Of a stretch of 64,000 nt of DNA, positions 22,843 through 31,323 are shown one piece after another. Below the pieces are notes generated by a model. It did no database searches. It was given only the letters and a program-made list of their open reading frames with translations, and had not been told where the DNA came from. The stretch comes from Kushneria avicenniae (GTDB lineage: Bacteria; Pseudomonadota; Gammaproteobacteria; Pseudomonadales; Halomonadaceae): contig NZ_FOLY01000004.1 in NCBI RefSeq assembly GCF_900112585.1, forward strand, positions 124,001 through 188,000. Direction: 5' to 3'. How positions within the stretch are numbered: position 1 is the stretch's first letter; every line of letters begins with the position of its first letter. The translations under genes and the position numbers were made by a program.

Positions 22843-23601
22843 ATGAACACACATGATACGCCTTCCCCTGCCAGTGCCTCGATCGCCCTGGACATCATCG
22901 GCACCGTCGAAAGCTGCTATCCGGACAAGTTCGGCATCCCGCGTCAGCCCGGACTGGCCCCGCAGGCCACGGCCAGACTCCGGCTCGACGCCCCCTTTGG
23001 CCACCGTGACTGCGTGCGAGGGCTCGAGCATTTCAGCCATCTCTGGATCACGTTTATCTTTCATCAGAGCCCCGAGCGCTGGACACCCCTGATACGACCG
23101 CCGCGGCTGGGAGGCAACCACCGGATCGGCGTTTTTGCCTCACGCTCGACCCATCGGCCCAACCGGCTGGGCCTGTCGCTGGTCGAACTTGCCGGCATTG
23201 AATACGACCCCGCCCCCGTATTGATACTGCGCGGGCATGATCTGGTCGATGGCACGCCGGTCGTGGATATCAAGCCCTATCTGCCCTGGGCCGACAGTGC
23301 AGACAATGCCCGGGCAGGCTTTGCCCCCGAGCCGCCGCCACGTCTTGACGTCCGCATGAGCAATGAATGCCGACAGGCACTCGAAGCGCGCCACGACGGA
23401 GAAAGCCTCGGCGCACTGATCCGTGAAGTGCTGTCGCAGGACCCGCGACCGGCCTATCGCCGAAACAGGCGCGATGATCGCAGTTATGGCGTGCGTCTTC
23501 ATGATCTTGATGTGCGATTTCATATCGAGACCGACACACGGGGATCGGGTGACCGCTGCGAAAGCATTGTCGTGGTCGACGCTCTGGTACCCATGGCCTG
23601 A
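22843..23601 (+). CDS. trmO: tRNA (N6-threonylcarbamoyladenosine37-N6)-methyltransferase TrmO
   Basis: TrmO (YaeB/TsaA fold) methylates t6A37 to m6t6A in tRNA-Thr. The 252-residue protein has the family start IGTVESCYPDKFGIPRQPGL, the SAM-site segment GVFASRSTHRPNRLGLS, and DIKPYLPWAD, followed by the C-terminal domain with DPRPAYR and YGVRLHDLDV. The ATG at 22843 gives a normal-length product. It converges on purC. Confidence 0.94.
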   Translation: MNTHDTPSPASASIALDIIGTVESCYPDKFGIPRQPGLAPQATARLRLDAPFGHRDCVRGLEHFSHLWITFIFHQSPERWTPLIRPPRLGGNHRIGVFASRSTHRPNRLGLSLVELAGIEYDPAPVLILRGHDLVDGTPVVDIKPYLPWADSADNARAGFAPEPPPRLDVRMSNECRQALEARHDGESLGALIREVLSQDPRPAYRRNRRDDRSYGVRLHDLDVRFHIETDTRGSGDRCESIVVVDALVPMA

Positions 23602-23643
23602 AGGGCAGCCGGCAGCCACAGACTACCGACCGCTCGGAGATGA

Positions 23644-24369
23644 TCAGTCGATCGGCTGATCGAAGTCGATACCGATGCGACGCCCGACTTCTTCATAGGC
23701 CTCGATGACTCCCCCCAGCCCCTGACGGAAACGGTCCTTGTCCATTTTCTCGCGGGTGCTGGCGTCCCACAGGCGGCAGCCATCGGGTGAGAACTCGTCA
23801 CCCAGCGTCACCTCGCCGTGAAACAGACCAAACTCGAGCTTGTAGTCCACCAGCAGCAGATCGCCTGCCAGAAAGAGCTTCTGGAGGATCTCGTTGATCT
23901 GAAAGGTCAGCTCGCGGGCGCGTACCAGATGCTCGCGTCGGGCCCAGCCGAAGGTCTCGGCCAGCGACTCGTTGATCATCGGATCGCCCTTCTCGTCGTT
24001 TTTGAGAAAGAGCTCAAAGGTCGGCGGCTCGAGCGCAATGCCCTCTTCCACGCCCAGACGACGACAAAGACCGCCGGCGGCGATATTACGTACCACGCAC
24101 TCCACCGGCATCATGGTCAGGCGCTTGACCTCACATTCGGTATCCGAGCGCAGGCGCTCGAAATGCACCGGAATGCCGGCATCCTTCAGGGCATTCATGA
24201 TAAAGGCGTTGAAGCGGTTGTTGACGCGGCCCTTGCGGTCGAGCTGCTCGACCTTCTTGCCGTCAAAGGCACTGGTATCGTCACGAAACTCAAGGATCAG
24301 CCGATCCGGATCGTCGGTCTCGAAAACGGACTTGGCCTTGCCCGCATAAAGTTCCTGGCGTTTTTCCAC
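23644..24369 (-). CDS. purC: phosphoribosylaminoimidazole-succinocarboxamide synthase PurC
   Basis: PurC joins CAIR and aspartate to form SAICAR in purine synthesis. The protein matches the E. coli-type enzyme throughout ([58 protein letters not shown]). I choose a GTG start at 24369: it has GGAG 6 bases upstream and gives 241 residues starting right at the conserved [10 protein letters not shown]. In-frame ATG (24435) and GTG (24450) starts would add 22-27 residues not typical of the family. It follows the MBL-fold gene and is the last gene of the dapA-bamC-MBL-purC run. Confidence 0.93.
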   Translation of the reverse strand: MEKRQELYAGKAKSVFETDDPDRLILEFRDDTSAFDGKKVEQLDRKGRVNNRFNAFIMNALKDAGIPVHFERLRSDTECEVKRLTMMPVECVVRNIAAGGLCRRLGVEEGIALEPPTFELFLKNDEKGDPMINESLAETFGWARREHLVRARELTFQINEILQKLFLAGDLLLVDYKLEFGLFHGEVTLGDEFSPDGCRLWDASTREKMDKDRFRQGLGGVIEAYEEVGRRIGIDFDQPID

Positions 24370-24453
24370 GAAAGTCTCCGGCAGGGAATCAGAGGGTGAT
24401 AGGAAATCAATGGTTTGACGTGTTACTCGGGCCATATCCGGCGTGACCACACC

Positions 24454-25215
24454 TCAACTGACCGACTGCCAGTCAACGGTGCGTCCCTGGCGTGCAATGA
24501 CCAGGCGAGATTCGTCGTTGTCCAGCAGCGGCCTCAATGCATCAAAGGCAAGCTCGGGCAGATTATTCTTCTCCGACAGGTGGGACGCAACCAGTCGCTG
24601 CAGGCGATCGGTGCCCAGCGCCTGTAAAAGCTCCACGGCCTGACGATTGGACAGATGCCCCAGTCGGCCGCTGACGCGACGCTTGAGACTCGGCGGATAG
24701 GGGCCGTTGGCCAGCATCCGCGGGTCGTGATTGCATTCGATAAAGAGAGCATCGCACTGGCGATAGCGCTTGAGCACATGTGGCGTCACCATGCCCAGAT
24801 CCGTCAGAAGCCCCAGTCGTCGGGCGCCGGCTTCGATCAGGTACTGTACCGGCTCGCGCGCATCATGAGGCACCGTCACCGGTGTAATGTCGAGCTCGCC
24901 GATACTGCGGGTCTCTTCCGGCGTGATCAGCACGACGCTGATGGCAGGGTCGGGCTGGAGTGCCAGCCAGCTGCCGACCGTCATGTAGACCGTCAGCCCA
25001 AACCGGCGCGCCAGCGCCGGCACCCCACGCACATGATCAATGTGTTCATGGGTCACAAGGATACCGGCCAGTGTGGCCGGATCCATGTGAAGGGTCTGCA
25101 TGCGCTTTACGGCCTCGCGAATGCCGAAGCCGCAATCCACCAGCACGGTGGTGGCGCCACTGCTGACCAGCGTGGCATTGCCCCGACTGCCGCTACCCAG
25201 CGATGCGAATCGCAT
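24454..25215 (-). CDS. MBL-fold metallo-hydrolase, YycJ/WalJ-like
   Basis: A 253-residue metallo-beta-lactamase fold protein. The metal motif THEHIDH follows GSGSRGNATLV at the N-terminus, with later ligands in VPHDA, LLTDLG and ECNHD. The family includes YycJ/VicX of Firmicutes; its substrate is not settled, with a DNA-processing role proposed. The bamC stop and this gene's ATG share one base (TGATG), so translation is probably coupled. Confidence 0.85.
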   Translation of the reverse strand: MRFASLGSGSRGNATLVSSGATTVLVDCGFGIREAVKRMQTLHMDPATLAGILVTHEHIDHVRGVPALARRFGLTVYMTVGSWLALQPDPAISVVLITPEETRSIGELDITPVTVPHDAREPVQYLIEAGARRLGLLTDLGMVTPHVLKRYRQCDALFIECNHDPRMLANGPYPPSLKRRVSGRLGHLSNRQAVELLQALGTDRLQRLVASHLSEKNNLPELAFDALRPLLDNDESRLVIARQGRTVDWQSVS

Positions 25216-26147
25216 CAGCGCAGGATCGAGGCCACACCGTCCAGCAGGTCATGTGTCCTTTGCTGATCGACCGGCTCACCGGCGCTGTCGGTCACGGTGA
25301 CCAGCGTGCCGTTATCGCCGGGCGCAACGTGCAGGAGATACTGCTGCGTTTCGTCACTGCTGCCACGGAAGGGAATCCAGCTGCCCTCGCCCTTGACCGT
25401 GTACTCGATGGCAAAGACCCGCTCGCTGCGGTTTTGATCGATCAGGCGACGCTGATCCGTCTGGTAGTTGTTCTCCAGCTGCCAGGCAAGCTCCGACCAT
25501 GCCCGCGGAAAATCAAGTGCCAGCGCGAGACGCCAGTTGTCGCCGCGGCTTTCCAGACGCACCCGATCATTGCGCGACAGGTTCTGGGCAACCAGTGACA
25601 CCCCACCCTGCGGCGCACTGGAGGAAAGATACTGGCTGATCTGGTTCAGACAGGCTTCCGCACTGCTGCCGCCCTGCTGGCAGTAGACATCCGTGGTGTT
25701 GTTGCGAATGCCCTGACGCACTGACAGCACGCCGCGATCGGTCGTGATCTGCCCCGTATTGCCATCGATGTTGTGTACCTGATAGCCATTGGCACGCACG
25801 AATTCCTGCAGGCGCGGCCACACCGTGCCCGGGGCGGCACTGACCACCAGCCAGCGATTGCCATCGGCCTCGCGCGGCTCGACATAGCGCGTCTCACGGT
25901 CACTGGTCGACAGGGTCTGCGGACGAGGCGGCTCATAGCCATCGCGACTTCTGATGAAGTCATTGGTGGCCTGCGGCACGGGCATCGCATCCTGATAGCG
26001 AGCCTGATCGCGCGTGGCCGGCAGCTCCAGCGGCCGCGTCATTTCCGCATCGGCATACTCGCTGTTGCGATCATGGTAATAGCCACCCCCACAGCCACCC
26101 AGTGCGAGCAGCAGCGGCGTGACCATCATCCAGCGTGTCCTGCTCAT
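25215..26147 (-). CDS. bamC: outer membrane assembly lipoprotein BamC
   Basis: BamC is a lipoprotein of the BAM complex that inserts beta-barrel proteins in the outer membrane. The 310-residue protein starts with a lipoprotein signal ending in LLALGGC, followed by a flexible segment and two BamC domains ([33 protein letters not shown]). I choose the ATG at 26147 because it gives the signal peptide directly; it overlaps the dapA stop in ATGA. The dapA-bamC order is conserved in gammaproteobacteria. Confidence 0.92.
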   Translation of the reverse strand: MSRTRWMMVTPLLLALGGCGGGYYHDRNSEYADAEMTRPLELPATRDQARYQDAMPVPQATNDFIRSRDGYEPPRPQTLSTSDRETRYVEPREADGNRWLVVSAAPGTVWPRLQEFVRANGYQVHNIDGNTGQITTDRGVLSVRQGIRNNTTDVYCQQGGSSAEACLNQISQYLSSSAPQGGVSLVAQNLSRNDRVRLESRGDNWRLALALDFPRAWSELAWQLENNYQTDQRRLIDQNRSERVFAIEYTVKGEGSWIPFRGSSDETQQYLLHVAPGDNGTLVTVTDSAGEPVDQQRTHDLLDGVASILR

Positions 26148-27028
26148 TGATCCATTACTCCGGCCAGCTGCAGCGCCTCGGCTACGGTGGATTGATATTT
26201 TTCGGAAAGCCAGGTCAGCGGCAGACGAATGCCCTTGTCCATCAGACCAAGCTCGTGAAGCGCCCACTTCACCGGAATCGGATTGGCCTCGATGCCCAGC
26301 ACCGAATGCAGCGGCATCAAACGTGTGTTGATCTGGTGGGCGCGGTCATAGTCGCCGCCGGTCGCAGCGGTGCAGAGCTCGTGCATGGCGCGCGGCGCCA
26401 CGTTGGCCGAGACGGAGATGGCACCATGGCCGCCTGCCAGCATGAATTCACAGGCGGTAGGATCATCTCCGGAGTAGAGGGCGAAGTCCTGACCCTTGAG
26501 ACGCTCGATCAGATCCTCGGCACGCTCAAGATTGCCCGTGGCATCCTTGAGGCCGACGATGTTGTCGATGGCGGCCAGGCGCTGCGCGGTCTCGTTGTAG
26601 AGATCCACGCCGGTGCGGCTGGGCACGTTGTACAGGATCACGGGCAGATCACAGGCGCTGGCCACGGCCTTGAAATGCTGAAAAAGCCCTTCCTGCGTCG
26701 GACGGTTGTAGTAGGGCGTCACAGACAGGCAGTAATCGGCCCCCACCTCCTTTGCATAGCGCGCCAGCTCCACGGCTTCTGCCGTGGCATTGGCACCGGT
26801 GCCGGCGATCACCGGCACGCGACCGTTGACCGTTTCCACTACCGCGCGAATCACATCGAAATGCTCGGCAAAGCTCATGGTGGTGGGCTCACCGGTGGTA
26901 CCGGCCGCAACGATGGCATCGGTACCATGCTCGAGATGCCAGCCTACAAGATGTTTCAGGGCGTCCCAGTCGATGGCCCCATCAGCTTTCATGGGTGTCG
27001 CCAGAGCGACCATGCTGCCAGTGATCAT
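26144..27028 (-). CDS. dapA: 4-hydroxy-tetrahydrodipicolinate synthase DapA
   Basis: DapA condenses aspartate semialdehyde and pyruvate, the first committed step to diaminopimelate and lysine. The 294-residue protein has catalytic K161 (VGLKDATG), Y133 ([10 protein letters not shown]) and the T44/T45 pair (AGTTGEP), at the same numbers as the E. coli enzyme. GAGG lies 8 bases before the ATG at 27028. It is first in the coupled dapA-bamC-MBL-purC run and divergent from bcp. Confidence 0.97.
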   Translation of the reverse strand: MITGSMVALATPMKADGAIDWDALKHLVGWHLEHGTDAIVAAGTTGEPTTMSFAEHFDVIRAVVETVNGRVPVIAGTGANATAEAVELARYAKEVGADYCLSVTPYYNRPTQEGLFQHFKAVASACDLPVILYNVPSRTGVDLYNETAQRLAAIDNIVGLKDATGNLERAEDLIERLKGQDFALYSGDDPTACEFMLAGGHGAISVSANVAPRAMHELCTAATGGDYDRAHQINTRLMPLHSVLGIEANPIPVKWALHELGLMDKGIRLPLTWLSEKYQSTVAEALQLAGVMDQ

Positions 27029-27349
27029 CCCGCCAACCTCATCCTTTGAATTCATTTGAAAGCGGCCGTATCGAAACCGCCGGAATAGACCTGCACCAAT
27101 GGCATCCGGCACCGGGCACAACGCCTGCAGGTCGTTCTTTACGCTGACGATGGTACTCGGCGCACCCCATGCTGTACAGACACCGTCGGCCAGGAAACCG
27201 CCGACCATGAAAGGAAAAGCAGGACGCCGTGCCGGCTGATTTCACTGTCCGACTCGGTTATTGTCGCCTGACACGTCCGATCAAGCGTCGCCTCGCATCC
27301 TTTTGATCAAGCGTCGACAACGCCTTTTCCTCTTTCTGGGAGACCTTTC
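27029..27349. other. 321-base divergent intergenic region dapA/bcp
   Basis: The region must contain promoters for dapA (leftward) and bcp (rightward). The 12-mer GATCAAGCGTCG occurs twice near bcp (see the repeat entry). I see no clear -35/-10 pair and no gene. Confidence 0.5.
27279..27316. repeat. 12-bp direct repeat upstream of bcp
   Basis: GATCAAGCGTCG occurs at 27279-27290 and 27305-27316, 26 bases apart start to start (about 2.5 helical turns), ending 33 bases before the bcp ATG. It may be a regulator site or a small duplication. Confidence 0.55.
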
Positions 27350-27826
27350 ATGAGCATTGCCCTCGGCACCCCCGCCCCGGATATCACGCTTGAGGCCACC
27401 AGTGGCACAAGCTTCAACCCTGCTGCCTTCAAGGGCGAGCAGGTCGTGCTGTATTTCTACCCAAAGGATGCAACGCCTGGCTGTACCACCGAGGGGCAGG
27501 ACTTCCGCGATCGCATGGACGCCTTTGAACAGGCTGGAACGCGCGTTTTTGGCGTTTCACGTGACTCACTGCGCAAGCATGAAAACTTCAAACACAAGCA
27601 GGGGTTCACGTTTGAACTGGTCAGCGACCCGGAGGAGACCCTGTGCCGGGCCTTTGACGTCATCAAGCTCAAGAAGCTCTATGGCAAGGCGCATGAAGGC
27701 ATCGAGCGCAGCACGTTCCTGATTGACCGAGAGGGCAATATTGCCGCGCAGTGGCGGGCCGTGAAGGTGGCAGGACATGTCGATGAGGTGCTGAGCGCCG
27801 CTCGGGCGCTCAATGCCGGCCGATAG
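27350..27826 (+). CDS. bcp: thioredoxin-dependent peroxiredoxin Bcp/PrxQ
   Basis: Bcp reduces hydrogen peroxide and organic peroxides. The 158-residue protein has peroxidatic C45 in TPGCTTEG. The usual Bcp resolving cysteine five residues later is Gln here (Q50), so this is the form lacking that Cys. Another Cys lies in ETLCRAFD further on. The ATG follows a GGGAGA site. It is divergent from dapA. Confidence 0.93.
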   Translation: MSIALGTPAPDITLEATSGTSFNPAAFKGEQVVLYFYPKDATPGCTTEGQDFRDRMDAFEQAGTRVFGVSRDSLRKHENFKHKQGFTFELVSDPEETLCRAFDVIKLKKLYGKAHEGIERSTFLIDREGNIAAQWRAVKVAGHVDEVLSAARALNAGR

Positions 27827-27831
27827 GCCAT

Positions 27832-27858
27832 GGCGGCCCTGACTCAACAGGGCCGCAT
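27832..27858 (+). terminator. possible terminator between bcp and the permease
   Basis: A 9-bp stem (arms 27833-27841 and 27848-27856) with an ACTCAA loop follows the bcp stop, but the T-tail is poor, so efficiency is doubtful. Confidence 0.5.
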
Positions 27859-27862
27859 CACT

Positions 27863-28954
27863 TTATTCAGCGACGGCGCTGCCCTCCTTTCTCAGCGCAC
27901 TGGCTCCGCGCGGCCAGGCAAACATCAGTGACTTGATCAGCGTGGCCAGCGGGATGGCAAAAAAGATGCCCCAGAAGCCCCAGATGCCGCCGAAAAACAG
28001 CACGGCCAGAATAATCGCGACCGGATGCAGGTTGACCACCTCCGAAAACAGAAGGGTCACCAGCACATTGCCATCCAGCGCCTGAATGATGGCGTAGGCC
28101 AGCAGAACATAGACAAACTGGGCATCAAAGCCGAAATGCAGGCCGGCAGAGGCCGCCACCGGCAGCGTGGCCGCCGCCGCGCCGATGTAGGGCACCAGCA
28201 CGGAAAGCCCCACCACGATCCCCAGCAGCACCGCATAGGGCAATCCAAGCGCCCAGAAGGTGAAAAAGGACACCACACCGACAATCATGATCTCGATAAA
28301 CTTGCCGCGAATAAAGTTGGCAATCTGCGTGTCCATCTCGCACCAGACACGTGTCATCAGCAGGCGCTTTTTGGGCAGCAGCGACAGGAAAAAACCGATC
28401 AGTCGCTCGCGGTCCTTGAGCATGAAAAAGACCAGAATCGGCACCAGTACCAGATAGATGATCACACTCAACACACCGGCCAGCGAACTCAGGGACAGAC
28501 TGACCACGCGCCGCCCCAGCTGGGTGGCCTCCTGACTGGCGGTATTGATCAGATGCTGCACCTGATCGGGCGTGACGATGCTGGGGTAGCGTGCCTGCAG
28601 GTCAGTCAAAAGCTCCTGACTGCGATATAAAACGGCCGGCAGTCCCTGTACCAGACGCGCGAACTGATCCCAGACCATCGGAAAGATGATCAGGGCAAAA
28701 AACAGCATCGCCCCGACGAACATCAAAAGCACCAGACACACGGCCGGCAACCGTGAGAGCCCCAGACGCTCAAGCCAGCGCACCACGCCCTGCAGCAAAA
28801 AGGCAAAGACAAGCGCCGTTAGAAACGGCGCCAGCATGCCGCCAAAAAAGATGATGATGGCAAACCCCAGCACCAGCAGCGCACCCAGCGTGACCGCCTC
28901 CTCATCGGAGAGGTAGCGCTCGATAAAATGATTCCAGAGATTTCGGAAGGTCAT
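27863..28954 (-). CDS. AI-2E family transporter, PerM-like
   Basis: A 363-residue inner-membrane protein of the AI-2E transporter family (PF01594; PerM/YhhT/TqsA). Hydrophobic segments cluster at the N-terminus (about 20-85), around 150-175 and in the last 140 residues, with the family motif GLPYAVLLGIVVGLSVLVPYIGA. Members export AI-2 or act in sodium/proton antiport; the substrate here is unknown. It is convergent with bcp and follows the tusA-like gene after 37 bases on the same strand. Confidence 0.88.
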   Translation of the reverse strand: MTFRNLWNHFIERYLSDEEAVTLGALLVLGFAIIIFFGGMLAPFLTALVFAFLLQGVVRWLERLGLSRLPAVCLVLLMFVGAMLFFALIIFPMVWDQFARLVQGLPAVLYRSQELLTDLQARYPSIVTPDQVQHLINTASQEATQLGRRVVSLSLSSLAGVLSVIIYLVLVPILVFFMLKDRERLIGFFLSLLPKKRLLMTRVWCEMDTQIANFIRGKFIEIMIVGVVSFFTFWALGLPYAVLLGIVVGLSVLVPYIGAAAATLPVAASAGLHFGFDAQFVYVLLAYAIIQALDGNVLVTLLFSEVVNLHPVAIILAVLFFGGIWGFWGIFFAIPLATLIKSLMFAWPRGASALRKEGSAVAE

Positions 28955-28991
28955 CGAATTATTGACACCATGAGAGTGAAACCGGCCGGCG

Positions 28992-29267
28992 CTACTGATG
29001 GCGCCCCTTGATCAATACGTAATGATAGACGCCTGCTTCTTCGCGGCGCCCTGCCAGTTCATGCGCTCCCTGTGCGGCAAGGCTTTCAAAGTCACGCCAT
29101 GAGCCCGGGTCGGTGCAGATCACATGCAACCGCTGTCCGGCCTCCAGTGCGGCCAACGCCTGGCGCGCCTTCAATAGCGGCATCGGACAGGCCAGACCGG
29201 TCACATCCAGTGTCTGATCTGCGGCTTGTTCCCACTGTCTGATGTCGTCAGGATGTTCCAACGCCAC
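28992..29267 (-). CDS. TusA-family sulfurtransferase
   Basis: A 91-residue TusA-like protein with the active-site cysteine C27 in the CPxP motif (GLACPMPLLKAR). TusA relays sulfur for 2-thiouridine in tRNA and other pathways; paralogs exist, so the exact path is open. The start is a GTG at 29267 with a GGGGAG site 3 bases before it. It is divergent from bepA and upstream of the permease gene. Confidence 0.88.
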   Translation of the reverse strand: MALEHPDDIRQWEQAADQTLDVTGLACPMPLLKARQALAALEAGQRLHVICTDPGSWRDFESLAAQGAHELAGRREEAGVYHYVLIKGRHQ

Positions 29268-29399
29268 TGACTCCCCTGCTGGTTGTAATCGACACGATTT
29301 AAAGGCAACTTGATGTTACCGGCAACCCTGCTGCCCATGCCTGTCAGGCAGCAGTACCCTTGCCCTTTCAAGTCTCAACGGCCATCCGGTAAGCACGTC

Positions 29400-30851
29400 A
29401 TGTCAAGGCATATGCGTTTTCGATGCATCGTTACAGCGACGCTGCTGCTTGGCACGCTGCCCCCTCCGCTGACAGCCCAGGCCAGCCAGCTTCCGGCACT
29501 GGGTGATGCCGGCGCAAGCTACAGCAGCCAGGAAGAGTTTCGACTTGGCAGGGCCTGGCTGCGCGAATTTCGCGGCCACGTCGGTCAGTGGCGCGACCCC
29601 ATCACCCAGAATTACGTCGAATCGCTGGTGGCGCGGCTGGTACCCAACAGCCAGCTGAGCGATGTCTCCCCCATCGTCACGCTGGTATCGAGTCGCACAC
29701 TCAACGCCTTTGCCGTACCGGGCGGCGTGATCGGTCTGAATACAGGTCTTTTCCTGTGGGCCCCCGATGAGGACGCTTTCGCCTCGGTACTGGCACACGA
29801 AATGGGCCATCTGTCACAGCACCACTTCGCCCGCGAAATGGCACGCAGCGAGCGTGCCCAGCTGCCCACCATGGCGGCCATGCTGGCCGGACTGCTGGTC
29901 GCCGCCGGCGGTGGCGGCAATCTGGGCGTGGCGACCATGGCCGGCACGCAGGCCGCCGCCATGCAGAGCCAGTTGAGCTATTCAAGACGCTATGAACAGG
30001 AAGCCGACCGGGTGGGCCTGCAGGCCATGGCGCGCTCCGGCATGGATCCGATGGCCATGCCGCGCATGTTTGCGACCATGCAGCGACTCTCGAGCATGCA
30101 GGGCAATACGCCGCCCGAGTTTTTGCTGACCCACCCCATGACCCAGTCGCGACTGAGCAACACCACCAGCCTGGCCCAGCAGTATCAGACCGGCAACCAT
30201 GGCGACTCGGGTCCCGAGTACGATCTGACCCGGGCCCGTGCCATGCTGGCCATGAACATGAGCGATCCCGCCTCCGTGCGTATTCGCCTTGAGCAGGATC
30301 ACGCCCATCCGATCGCCCTGCGCTATCTGGACGCGCTCAACGACAGCATCAATCAGCGTACCGATCAGGCGCTGGCGACGTTTGATCAGCTCGCCCGCGA
30401 GGCTCCCGACATCCTGATGCTGCCGGCCAGCGCCGCCGATGCCGCGCTGGATGCCGGCCGCCGCGAGGAGGCCGTTCGTCGCTGTGAGCGTATTCTACGC
30501 CTGACGCCCGACTACTATCCGGCTCGGATTATCCAGGCCGAGGCGCAGCTGGGCATCAATCCGAGCACGGCGTTTAGAAGCCTCAGGACCCTGAGCGAAA
30601 CGCACGCCGAGGATCCGGACCTCTGGAATCTGCTCAGCGAGGCTGCCGGACGCAGCAATCGCGAGGACTGGGGCCATCTGGCGCTGGCCGAACAGCTTCA
30701 GCTCAAGGGAGACATCGAGGGCGGCCTGCAGCAGCTCGACATGGCCGAAAAAGCGTCACAGCGAAGCGGCGACTATGCCCTGACCAGTCGCATCCGGGAG
30801 CGCCGCCAGGATTTCAGTCAGTACCAGCAGACGCTGGAGAAGTTTCGCTAG
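29400..30851 (+). CDS. bepA: M48 family periplasmic metalloprotease/chaperone BepA
   Basis: BepA (YfgC) is a periplasmic zinc protease and chaperone that helps assemble or clear LptD and other outer-membrane proteins. The 483-residue protein has a signal peptide (cleavage probably after TAQA), the zinc motif HEMGH at 133-137 with the third ligand in EQEADRVG, and TPR-like repeats in the C-terminal half (about 290-480). I choose the ATG at 29400; another ATG four codons later is also possible. It ends before a bidirectional terminator shared with the tRNA genes. Confidence 0.93.
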   Translation: MSRHMRFRCIVTATLLLGTLPPPLTAQASQLPALGDAGASYSSQEEFRLGRAWLREFRGHVGQWRDPITQNYVESLVARLVPNSQLSDVSPIVTLVSSRTLNAFAVPGGVIGLNTGLFLWAPDEDAFASVLAHEMGHLSQHHFAREMARSERAQLPTMAAMLAGLLVAAGGGGNLGVATMAGTQAAAMQSQLSYSRRYEQEADRVGLQAMARSGMDPMAMPRMFATMQRLSSMQGNTPPEFLLTHPMTQSRLSNTTSLAQQYQTGNHGDSGPEYDLTRARAMLAMNMSDPASVRIRLEQDHAHPIALRYLDALNDSINQRTDQALATFDQLAREAPDILMLPASAADAALDAGRREEAVRRCERILRLTPDYYPARIIQAEAQLGINPSTAFRSLRTLSETHAEDPDLWNLLSEAAGRSNREDWGHLALAEQLQLKGDIEGGLQQLDMAEKASQRSGDYALTSRIRERRQDFSQYQQTLEKFR

Positions 30852-30897
30852 ACCGGCCACCTTTCAGGACAGGCCATTTTTCGGGACAGCCCCACGC

Positions 30898-30934
30898 AAA
30901 AACGCCTCATCCCGGATAAGGATGAGGCGTTTTC
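30898..30934. terminator. bidirectional terminator between bepA and the tRNA-Lys cluster
   Basis: A 14-bp stem (arms 30899-30912 and 30920-30933) with a 7-base loop has an A-run on the left and a T-run on the right. It can stop bepA on the plus strand and the tRNA transcript on the minus strand. Confidence 0.87.
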
Positions 30935-30939
30935 AGAAC

Positions 30940-31014
30940 TGGTGGGTCGTGTAGGATTCGAACCTACGACCAATTGGTTAAAAGCCAACTGCTCTACCAC
31001 TGAGCTAACGACCC
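30940..31014 (-). tRNA. tRNA-Lys(UUU), copy 3 of 3 (distal)
   Basis: On the minus strand a 75-base cloverleaf including encoded CCA: 7-bp acceptor GGGTCGT/ACGACCC, D-arm, anticodon loop CTTTTAA with anticodon UUU, T-arm GTAGG-TTCGAAT-CCTAC. It is identical to the other two copies and is the last before the terminator. Confidence 0.97.
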
Positions 31015-31060
31015 GAAAACAGGGCACTTGATAAAGGCCGGAGACAAAAACGGCAGCAGA

Positions 31061-31135
31061 TGGTGGGTCGTGTAGGATTCGAACCTACGACCAATTGGTT
31101 AAAAGCCAACTGCTCTACCACTGAGCTAACGACCC
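31061..31135 (-). tRNA. tRNA-Lys(UUU), copy 2 of 3
   Basis: A 75-base gene, CCA encoded, sequence identical to the flanking copies. Spacers are 46 bases on each side and differ in sequence, so only the tRNA body is conserved. Confidence 0.97.
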
Positions 31136-31181
31136 GACAATTCTGCCGGCAATCAAAAACCTGCCGTATTGTCTGTCGAGA

Positions 31182-31256
31182 TGGTGGGTCGTGTAGGATT
31201 CGAACCTACGACCAATTGGTTAAAAGCCAACTGCTCTACCACTGAGCTAACGACCC
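31182..31256 (-). tRNA. tRNA-Lys(UUU), copy 1 of 3 (promoter-proximal)
   Basis: A 75-base gene with anticodon UUU and encoded CCA, identical to the other two. It lies 15 bases downstream of a well-formed -10 element. Confidence 0.97.
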
Positions 31257-31271
31257 GCTCGACGGGCGCAA

Positions 31272-31300
31272 ATACTACTTTGAAAGCATTTGCGATGCAA
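31272..31300 (-). promoter_or_regulatory. sigma70-type promoter of the tRNA-Lys cluster
   Basis: On the minus strand TTGCAT (-35, 31295-31300) and TAGTAT (-10, 31272-31277) are separated by exactly 17 bases. The segment after the -10 (TTGCGCCCG) is GC-rich like the discriminators of stable-RNA promoters under stringent control. It lies between rluB and the first tRNA, all on the minus strand. Confidence 0.7.
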
Positions 31301-31323
31301 GCATCCATTGCACACTCAGGGCG

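Noticed and set aside
31061-31245. Short open frames through the tRNA-Lys cluster
   Set aside because: They arise from the repeated tRNA sequence; the cloverleaf, CCA ends, promoter and terminator explain the region.
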